From positions 816,381 through 880,380 of the forward strand of contig NZ_JALBFU010000001.1 in the NCBI RefSeq assembly GCF_022662575.1: a stretch of 64,000 nt of DNA. The letters are read 5' to 3'. Under the pieces are notes generated by a model that saw only the letters and a list, made by a program, of their open reading frames with translations, did no database searches and was not told the origin of the DNA. Every line of letters begins with the position of its first letter. Positions within the stretch are counted from its first letter, which is position 1. The stretch is from Luteimonas aquatica (lineage in GTDB: Bacteria; Pseudomonadota; Gammaproteobacteria; Xanthomonadales; Xanthomonadaceae). Both the position numbers and the translations under genes were made by a program. Below, piece after piece: positions 26,582 through 33,165 of this stretch.

Positions 26582-27235
26582 ATGTCCCTGACACTCTTCG
26601 CCCACCCCCTGTCCTCCTACTGCCAGAAGGCGCTGATCGCCTTCTACGCGAACGCCGTCGATTTCGAATACCGCCTGCTGGAAGACGAGCAGGCGCGGCG
26701 CGAGCTGCAGGCGCTTTGGCCGATGCGGCGCTTCCCGGTGCTGGTCGACGACGGTGCGACGGTCATCGAGTCGAGCACGATCATCGAGCACCTGGACCTG
26801 CGCCATTCCGGCCCGGTGCGCATGATCCCCGCGGATCCGGGCGCGGCGCTGGAGGTGCGGATGCTGGACCGCTTCTTCGACAACTACGTCTCCACGCCGC
26901 AGCAGAAGATCGTCTTCGACGCCATTCGCCCGGAAGCCGACCGGGATCCGTACGGCGTGACCGAGGCGCGGTCGATGCTCGATACCGCCTACGCCTGGCT
27001 CGAACGGCGCATGGCCGGCCGCGAATGGGCGGTGGGCCAGGCCTTCAGCCTGGCCGACTGCGCTGCGGCGCCGGCCTTGTTCTACGCCGATTGGAGCCAT
27101 GCGATCGATCCCTCGTACCGCAACGTGCACGCCTACCGGCGCCGGCTGCTGGCCTACCCTGCCTTCGCCCGCGCGGTCGACGAGGCGCGCCCCTATCGCC
27201 ACTACTTCCCGCTCGGCGCGCCCGATCGCGACTGA
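26582..27235 (+). CDS. Glutathione S-transferase family protein
   Basis: A 217-aa GST: thioredoxin-like domain MSLTLFAHPLSSYCQKALIAFYANAVDFEYRLLE with the Ser-x-x-x-Cys-Gln-Lys start typical of the group, MRRFPVLVDDGATVIESSTIIEHLD for the cis-Pro and glutathione contacts, and helical domain with VGQAFSLADCAAAPALFYADW as N-cap. No relation in sequence detail to the GST at 3546, so these are separate subfamilies. GGAG precedes ATG 26582. Likely detoxification of electrophiles. Confidence 0.9.
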   Translation: MSLTLFAHPLSSYCQKALIAFYANAVDFEYRLLEDEQARRELQALWPMRRFPVLVDDGATVIESSTIIEHLDLRHSGPVRMIPADPGAALEVRMLDRFFDNYVSTPQQKIVFDAIRPEADRDPYGVTEARSMLDTAYAWLERRMAGREWAVGQAFSLADCAAAPALFYADWSHAIDPSYRNVHAYRRRLLAYPAFARAVDEARPYRHYFPLGAPDRD

Positions 27236-27354
27236 GGCCAGGCGCGAATCCGCGGGGAATGTCAGTCCGCCGCGCCGGATTGCGTTCATAGCAAGGGGGC
27301 GGCATTGCGGCCGCGCGATGCCGCCCCACCCTTCAACTCATGGACGGACTCACT

Positions 27355-28665
27355 ATGAACAGCAATTTCCTGGGCGGCGCGATCAATCCCTATGCGCTGG
27401 CCGAAACCGTGATCGGCAAGCGCGTGGAATGGAACAAGCTCGAGCGCCCGCTCGAACTCCTGGAGAAGACCCTGGGCACGCGTGCCGACCGCCTTTTCGA
27501 CGGCGGCAAGGGATCGCCGGTGTTCGCGCTGCAGCAGTCGCTGCTCTCGCCGGCCGCCAGGCCCGGGCGCACCGCAAAATCCGCGCGCGCGGCCACGGCG
27601 AAGACGCCCGCCAAGGCCAGGAACGGCACGGCTGCGGCGTTGCCGGCGTTCAAGGCGAATCTCTCGGAGCAGATCTCGCCCGCGCTCAGGAAGCACCTCG
27701 TCGACATCGTGACGCCGGTGCTGATCCCGCAGCTGCGCACCACCGAATACAGCGGCGCCACCTGGAGCGATCCCGGCGATTTCTTCGAGGAAGGCACCGA
27801 GTTCGGCGATCCGGTGCAGGGCGCGGTCGGCGACTGCTGGCTGATCGCCGCCCTGGCCTCGGTGGCGCTCAGCCGTCCCTACGCCATCGTGCAGCGCAAC
27901 CGCACCACCGGTCCCGGCAACGACGCCTTCGTCAACGCCATCGACATCGCCGACACCTCGGCCACCACCAAGCGCTTCGAGGTCACCGAGAACGTCCCGG
28001 TCAACACCGGCACCGGCGCGCCGCGCTTCGCCCGCTCGGCCGAGGCCGGCGAGATCTGGCCCGGCGTCTACGAGAAGGCCTTCGCCAAGTTCCGCTCCGG
28101 CAATCTCACCGACAAGCCCGACATCCTGGTGCTGCACGGCGGCGACTGCGTGGACGCCAGCGCCCGGCTGGTTCCCGGCACCGTCGCCCACTACACCCAG
28201 ACCAGCACCAGCAGCGCCGACGCGCTGTGGCAGCAGCTGCGCGACAACTGCATCGCCACGCCCACCGCGGCCGGCGCCCTGGAACCGGTCTTCGGACGCC
28301 TGCGCAGCGGCCGCACCATCAATCCGATGACCGCCTGGACCTATGCCACGGCCGCCGACGCCCCCGACCCGATCGCCTACGACGGCAGCACCGGCATCGT
28401 CGGCTGGCACTGCTACTCGATCCTGGGCTGGATCACCCGCACCAGCCTGCCGGTGGTGTTCGGGCAGCCGGCCAGGACGCAGCGCTACATCGTGCTGCGC
28501 AATCCCTGGGGCCAGCACGAGGGCCTGGTGGACACGCTCGCGGCGGACTGGCGCAGCCACGAAACCAGCTGGATCCGCGCCACGCCGCTCAATACCGGCG
28601 GCGTCTTCGCGATGACCATCGAATCCTTCAAGCGCTACTTCGCCGGCCTGGGCGTGGCGTCCTGA
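27355..28665 (+). CDS. Bacterial calpain-type (C2) cysteine protease
   Basis: A 436-aa protein with the calpain catalytic core. DPVQGAVGDCWLIAALASVAL holds the nucleophile Cys161, preceded by the Gln of the oxyanion hole; WPGVYEKAFAKF is the calpain LWP..EKAYAK signature; His352 in GWHCYSILGW and Asn383 in LRNPWGQHEG complete the triad. The N-terminal 100 residues contain an Ala/Lys-rich linker and no signal peptide, so it acts inside the cell or leaves by another route. No calcium-binding PEF domain. ATG 27355 has GGAC upstream; an ATG at 27340 adds five residues. A strong hairpin follows the stop. Bacterial calpains are rare and mostly uncharacterised. Confidence 0.85.
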   Translation: MNSNFLGGAINPYALAETVIGKRVEWNKLERPLELLEKTLGTRADRLFDGGKGSPVFALQQSLLSPAARPGRTAKSARAATAKTPAKARNGTAAALPAFKANLSEQISPALRKHLVDIVTPVLIPQLRTTEYSGATWSDPGDFFEEGTEFGDPVQGAVGDCWLIAALASVALSRPYAIVQRNRTTGPGNDAFVNAIDIADTSATTKRFEVTENVPVNTGTGAPRFARSAEAGEIWPGVYEKAFAKFRSGNLTDKPDILVLHGGDCVDASARLVPGTVAHYTQTSTSSADALWQQLRDNCIATPTAAGALEPVFGRLRSGRTINPMTAWTYATAADAPDPIAYDGSTGIVGWHCYSILGWITRTSLPVVFGQPARTQRYIVLRNPWGQHEGLVDTLAADWRSHETSWIRATPLNTGGVFAMTIESFKRYFAGLGVAS

Positions 28666-28678
28666 GCCCACGGCACGG

Positions 28679-28706
28679 CGCCCGATGCCCCCCGGGGCAT
28701 CGGGCG
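28679..28706 (+). terminator. Strong GC hairpin after the calpain gene
   Basis: A 13-bp stem (28679-28691 with 28694-28706, CCCGATGCCCC / GGGGCATCGGG core) begins 14 nt after the calpain stop. No T tract follows, so it may be a terminator of the GC-only type or an mRNA end protector. Confidence 0.6.
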
Positions 28707-28778
28707 AGGAACTGCGGGCAGACGCGGCCTGTGCGGGCAAGGTATCCTTGCCCGTCACACAAGGATCAGCGGCCCTAC

Positions 28779-29279
28779 ATGAAGTGGGATGTCTTCACCA
28801 TCATCGAGCAGATGCTCATCCTGCTGACGATTTCCAGCCAGATCTGGATCGCCGTGCGGGTGATCCTCAATTCCAGCGGCGCCGAGCAGTACGTGCGGAT
28901 CATGGCCTTCTGCACCGGCTTCCTGATGTTCCTCATCAGCCGTCCGCTCGGCCTGACCTTCGCCGACCTGATGCTGCGCGCGCGCGTGCAGGAGGACCTG
29001 CTCAGCCTGGTGCTGATCGGCGGGCTGCTGCCCTTCATGATCGGCATCGTGGTCTCGGAAGCCACCATCCTCGCCCTGCACATGGGCAGGCCGATCCCGA
29101 TCCGCTTCATGCTGATGGTCGCGGCCTTCACCCTGTCGCAGGCCGCCTATACCAATTTCATCGCCCTGAAGACGCACGTCACCACGCTGGACCGCGCCTA
29201 CGTGCCGAACCTGTGCTACGCGGTGGCGGTCGGCATCTGGCTGACCTTCCGCTACCGCGATCCCACGCCGGACAAATGA
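28779..29279 (+). CDS. Hypothetical membrane protein with four predicted helices
   Basis: A 166-aa integral membrane protein starting MKWDVFTIIEQMLILLTISSQIWIAV. Hydrophobic segments at about 8-30, 43-60, 75-97, 110-130 and 140-155 suggest four to five helices with short loops. ATCCTT (28744-28749) and AAGGAT (28761-28766) in the leader can pair and would hide the only SD-like AAGGA. No family recognised. The reading frame continues open far upstream but only in the non-coding frame of the protease gene. Confidence 0.65.
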   Translation: MKWDVFTIIEQMLILLTISSQIWIAVRVILNSSGAEQYVRIMAFCTGFLMFLISRPLGLTFADLMLRARVQEDLLSLVLIGGLLPFMIGIVVSEATILALHMGRPIPIRFMLMVAAFTLSQAAYTNFIALKTHVTTLDRAYVPNLCYAVAVGIWLTFRYRDPTPDK

Positions 29280-29309
29280 CGGCGACGCCCCGCGCCTGAC
29301 CGCCGCGCC

Positions 29310-30242
29310 CTAGCCCGGCGGCGCGCCCTTGCCGGCGCGCCCACGCCTGGCCCCCTTGCGCAGGCCGGTCTTCTCGAACCAGTGATGGGCATAGGGATTG
29401 TCGTTGTAGCGCGCGATCTCGCGATAGCCGTTGCGCAGGTACAGCGCCTGCGCCTCCTTGAGCGCGCGGTGGGTGTCCAGGCGCAGCACGTCCATCCCGG
29501 CTTCGGCCGCATGCGCCTGGAGCGCGTCGAGCAGGCGCTTGGCGACGCCGAGCCCGCGCGCGGCGGGCGCCACCCACATGCGCTTGATCTCGCCCACGCC
29601 CCGCCCGATCGCCTTGAACGCGCCGCAGCCGATCGCCTCCCCGTCCAGCCGCGCGACCAGGAACTGGCCGCGCGGCGGCATGAGCTCGCCCGGATCGGCG
29701 GAAACGCTGCGCTCCGGATCGAAGCCGCCGTCGAAGCGCGCCTGCAGTTCCTCGAAGTAGGCGCGCAGGCAGGCCCGCGCCTCGCCGCCGGCGGGATCGG
29801 CGGCCTCCACCGTCACCGCCGCCGCGCGCATGAAACGCTCGACCTCGGCCATCGCCGCGACCAGGCGGTCGCGCTGCGCGGGCCCCAGCGGCACCAGCAC
29901 CGAGGCCGCGAACTGCTCCGAGCGCAGATCCAGCTCGTCGAACTCGCGCAGCCCCTTGCGCGTCAGCGTGGCCACGCGCACCCGGCTGTCGGCCTCGGCG
30001 CGCTGCAGCCGGATCAGCCCCTGCCCCTCCAGCGAGCGCAGCAGGCGGCTGAGATAGCCAGAATCCAGGGACAGCCGGGCGCGCAGGGCGCGCAATTCGG
30101 CGCCGTGCCGGCCGATCTCGAACAGCAGCCGCGCTTCGCTCAGCGGGCGCCCCATGCCGAGGAAGCTCTCGCTCAGCACCCCAAGGCGCCGCGTGAGGGT
30201 GCGGTTGAAGCTGCGGATCTGCGTAATCTGACCGGAATCCAT
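29310..30242 (-). CDS. Fused MarR regulator and GNAT acetyltransferase
   Basis: A 310-aa bifunctional protein. Residues about 1-140 are a MarR winged helix (RPLSEARLLFEIGRHGAELRALRARLSLDSGYLSRLLRSLEGQGLIRLQRAEADSRVRVATLTRKG). Residues about 155-300 are a GNAT domain with the acetyl-CoA motif IKRMWVAPAARGLGVAKRLLDAL and LYLRNGYREIARYNDNPYAHHWFEK. The two-domain form is known in several bacteria and is thought to couple gene control to detoxifying acetylation. Its start codon lies at the edge of a 22-bp palindrome and 6 nt after a -10 box, so it seems leaderless and self-repressed. Confidence 0.9.
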   Translation of the reverse strand: MDSGQITQIRSFNRTLTRRLGVLSESFLGMGRPLSEARLLFEIGRHGAELRALRARLSLDSGYLSRLLRSLEGQGLIRLQRAEADSRVRVATLTRKGLREFDELDLRSEQFAASVLVPLGPAQRDRLVAAMAEVERFMRAAAVTVEAADPAGGEARACLRAYFEELQARFDGGFDPERSVSADPGELMPPRGQFLVARLDGEAIGCGAFKAIGRGVGEIKRMWVAPAARGLGVAKRLLDALQAHAAEAGMDVLRLDTHRALKEAQALYLRNGYREIARYNDNPYAHHWFEKTGLRKGARRGRAGKGAPPG

Positions 30243-30277
30243 TATCTGACTTTAGTCAGATAAATATCCTTCGTCAA
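30242..30277 (-). promoter_or_regulatory. Promoter and operator of the MarR-GNAT gene
   Basis: On the minus strand TTGACG (30277-30272) and TAAAGT (30254-30249) are 17 nt apart; the next 6 nt end at the ATG (30242). The inverted repeat TTATCTGACT / AGTCAGATAA (30242-30251 and 30254-30263, 2-nt spacer) covers the -10 box and touches the start codon. Confidence 0.75.
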
Positions 30278-30298
30278 TCCGGCCGGAGGCGGAGGGCC

Positions 30299-30964
30299 TC
30301 ACCCGCCCGCATCGGCGGACTTGCGGGCGACCACGATCCACCAGGGACCGTCCTCGCTCACGTTGTGCGCGTGCCAGTCGAGCCGCAGGCCCGCCTCGGA
30401 CAGCGCCACCTCCAGCTCCTCCAGCGTGCGCCGCACGACCAGGTACTCGCCGAACTTGCCGTGCTCCCACGATTCCCCGGTCCCCTCCTGCACGGACACC
30501 AGGAACGCGCCTCCGGGATGCAGCGCCGCCGCCACCTTGCGCAGGACGCCGGGCGTCAGGTCGCGACCGACATGCTGCAGCACGTACAGGGCCACGACCG
30601 CGCCGTAGGGACCGCCGAGATCGTCGCGCAGCAGGTCCAGCGCCTCGATCCGCTTGCCGCGCCCGGCCTGGAACTCGAGGAACCCCTGCGTGACATCGGT
30701 CCGCCGCACCGCGACGCCCAGCGACTCCAGGAAATCGGCGTCCCAGCCCGCGCCCGAGCCCACCTCCAGCACCGTCCCGACCTCGCCCGCGATCTGCGCC
30801 ACGCGGCGCAGCGCCTGCTCGTCGACGCCGCTCGGCCATGAGGCGATGCGCTGCACGTAGCTCGTTGCGGATCGCTCGTACACCTCCACGGTGCGGCGAT
30901 TGTCGGCGCAGGCGGCCAGCGAGGGCGACTCGCCCGTGTTCTGCGCATCGCGGCGTTCGGTCAT
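30299..30964 (-). CDS. SAM-dependent methyltransferase
   Basis: A 221-aa class I methyltransferase: motif I VLEVGSGAGWDADFLESLGVAV (SAM-binding GxGxG), the Asp after beta2 in RRTDVTQGFLEF, and VVALYVLQHVGRDLTPGVLRKVAAALHPGGAFLVSV as motifs II-III. No clue to the substrate. It starts 37 nt after the MurQ-like lipoprotein gene on the same strand and may be the last gene of that operon. ATG 30964 fits; longer reading is unsupported. Confidence 0.85.
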   Translation of the reverse strand: MTERRDAQNTGESPSLAACADNRRTVEVYERSATSYVQRIASWPSGVDEQALRRVAQIAGEVGTVLEVGSGAGWDADFLESLGVAVRRTDVTQGFLEFQAGRGKRIEALDLLRDDLGGPYGAVVALYVLQHVGRDLTPGVLRKVAAALHPGGAFLVSVQEGTGESWEHGKFGEYLVVRRTLEELEVALSEAGLRLDWHAHNVSEDGPWWIVVARKSADAGG

Positions 30965-31001
30965 GCCAGGCTCCAGGGAAGGAATGCGGCGGAGGGATGC
31001 G

Positions 31002-33149
31002 CTAGCGCGCCGTGAGCGCCGACAGATAGCCGTTGAGGCCGCCCGAGCGCAGCCGTTCGGCGGCCTCCTCGTAGGACACGGCGCGTTGCAGGCGCTGCGA
31101 TTCGAGGATGCGCACGATCGCCAGCGAGACTTCCGCCGCGCCCTGGTCGCCGGCGCTCTTGCGTGTGCGCACGAAGCCGATGGTGTCGAACAGCACCGCG
31201 TTGGCCTGCGCATAGCCGAGCGGCGGCCGCTCGCCGTAGCGCCGCGTCCAGCCCGGATCGGCGAGCACGTCGTTGACGTGCGACTGGATCAGGTAGGTGG
31301 CCCGCCCGATCAGCTTGAGGTTGCTCGGGCTGACATGGGTCATGGTGTTGCCGACCACCTTGTCCAGGCGCGCCATCACCGCGGTGGAGTGCGCATTGAG
31401 CAGCATCTTCAGCGCGATCTGCTGGTCCACGCCGAAGGGATCGTCCCGCGTGCCGACCGCGACGTGCACGATCGCGTCCGCGCCCGGCCACGCCGGCACC
31501 TGTTCCTCGCCCACGTGCACGATGCCCAGGCGCGCGCCACGCGCCTGGAATGCCGCGCCGAAACGTCCGAAGGGCGAAGCGCTTTCGCCCAGCGCGCGCG
31601 CCTCGTCCCCCACCGCCACCATCACGCCCAGATCGCCGCGTGCGGGGCCGCTGCGGCGCATCGAGGCCTCGGAAAACGAGAAATCGTAGAGCGCCTGCTG
31701 CTCGTCGCCGGCGCGCTTGAGGCTTTCCAGCGCGGCGTTGCGCAGGTACGGATCGTCGATCCGGGTCGCGAACGGCTCGCGGTAGCGTTCGGCCTGCAGG
31801 CCGCGGAACGGGCGCCCGAGCATGCCCTGCCAGGCCTCGCCGGCGTCGCGCGCCGGCGTCCACACCTGGATCCAGGATTTGCGCGCCGGCTCCTTGACCG
31901 TATCCAGCGGGAACAGGCGGAAGGTCGGGCTGCGCTCGGTGCTATCGATGAAGACCGTGATCAGGCCGCAGTCGGCGAAATAGGTGGAAAAGCGGCCGTC
32001 GCGATACGTATCGGATTCGAGGTCGGTGAGCCTGGCCAGCTCGGGCACCGAGGCCTTCGCTGAGGAGAGCAGCCGCGGGAAGCGCGCCAGCCGCGCTCGC
32101 AGGTCGTCTTCGCCCGCGAATCCGAGCCGCGCCATCTCGCCGGCGTCCAGGAAGCGGCCGAGCACGCGCGCCACGGCGTCCTGCAATGCGTGGGCGATGA
32201 CGAAGGTCTCGATGGTCGTCGCCTGCATGCGCGTCGAACCGGTGATCGCCTGCGGGCCGGTGGTCAGGTTGAGCTTGGTGATGCCGGGCTGCTCGATCAC
32301 CTCGCGGCTGCGCTCGAACGGCAGCAGCACGCGATCGGGATTGTTGTAGACGAAGAACAGGTGCGCCGCGGCCGCTGCGGGATCGTAGTCCGGGGCCGGC
32401 TTGCCCTGCGTCAGCCGCCACTGGTCCAGCGCGCCCAGCACGGTGCCGATGCCGGCCGAGGTCTCGCCGCCTTCGGTCACCTCGATCACCACGTCGCCCT
32501 TGCCGATGCCATGGTCGGCCAGCTGCAGGCGGCCGATCAACTGCAGGTCCTCGAAGCCCTCCAGCGAGCTGATCAGGGCGCGGTCGGCGCCGGTCATCTC
32601 GCCCACCAGGTCGGATGCGATGTTCTCCGACAGATGCGCCCGCAGCTTGGCGCGGATCGCCGGATCGGCCAGCGCGCGGCGCCAGAACGGGCGCCAGAAC
32701 GTGCTTTCCATTTCCTTGGCCAGGCGACCGGTGGCGCCGGTGCCGTAGACGTAGATCCTGCGCCGCTCCAGCATCGCCTTCTCGATGGCGGCCGAGAGCA
32801 TCGACGGCGCCGGCTCGCGCGCCAGCGTGTCCAGGCGCGCGGCGATGTCCTCGTCCACCGAGAACAGCATCCGCAACCCCTCGGCGGTGTCGTGCGCGAT
32901 GCGTTCGCTCAGGTCCCAGGTGCGCGGGTGCCGCTGCTCGGTGGTCAGCGTGTGCAGCTGGAACTGCGTCTTGTTGCGGACGTAGTCCTCGGACTCGGCC
33001 GAGGGGACGATGCCCAGCAGCTGCAGGACGTCCCGTTGCGGCGCGGCGCCGCTTGCCGATGGCGTCGGCGGCGTCGTGGCGCAGGCGGCCAGCAGGCCCA
33101 GCAACGCGCCCAGCAGCGGGCCACGCAGGCGTTCGGTCATGGCGGGCAT
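31002..33149 (-). CDS. MurQ/GCKR-like double-SIS protein with a lipoprotein signal
   Basis: A 715-aa protein with two sugar-phosphate isomerase domains arranged as in N-acetylmuramate-6-phosphate etherase and glucokinase regulatory protein. Evidence: YVYGTGATGRLAKEMESTFWRP (about 133-155), TEGGETSAGIGT (225-236), TTGPQAITGSTRMQATTIETFVIAHAL (the MurQ GPE.LTGSTRMK..TA motif, 296-321) and KVVGNTMTHVSPSNLKLIGRATYLIQ near the end. Unexpectedly residues 1-23 are a clear lipoprotein signal (lipobox LAAC, Cys23), which would put it in the periplasm or outer membrane, where sugar phosphates are scarce. ATG 33149 has GGAGGAG upstream. 16 nt after the GH3 gene. Confidence 0.75.
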   Translation of the reverse strand: MPAMTERLRGPLLGALLGLLAACATTPPTPSASGAAPQRDVLQLLGIVPSAESEDYVRNKTQFQLHTLTTEQRHPRTWDLSERIAHDTAEGLRMLFSVDEDIAARLDTLAREPAPSMLSAAIEKAMLERRRIYVYGTGATGRLAKEMESTFWRPFWRRALADPAIRAKLRAHLSENIASDLVGEMTGADRALISSLEGFEDLQLIGRLQLADHGIGKGDVVIEVTEGGETSAGIGTVLGALDQWRLTQGKPAPDYDPAAAAAHLFFVYNNPDRVLLPFERSREVIEQPGITKLNLTTGPQAITGSTRMQATTIETFVIAHALQDAVARVLGRFLDAGEMARLGFAGEDDLRARLARFPRLLSSAKASVPELARLTDLESDTYRDGRFSTYFADCGLITVFIDSTERSPTFRLFPLDTVKEPARKSWIQVWTPARDAGEAWQGMLGRPFRGLQAERYREPFATRIDDPYLRNAALESLKRAGDEQQALYDFSFSEASMRRSGPARGDLGVMVAVGDEARALGESASPFGRFGAAFQARGARLGIVHVGEEQVPAWPGADAIVHVAVGTRDDPFGVDQQIALKMLLNAHSTAVMARLDKVVGNTMTHVSPSNLKLIGRATYLIQSHVNDVLADPGWTRRYGERPPLGYAQANAVLFDTIGFVRTRKSAGDQGAAEVSLAIVRILESQRLQRAVSYEEAAERLRSGGLNGYLSALTAR

Positions 33150-33165
33150 TGCGGCTCCTCCTCGA

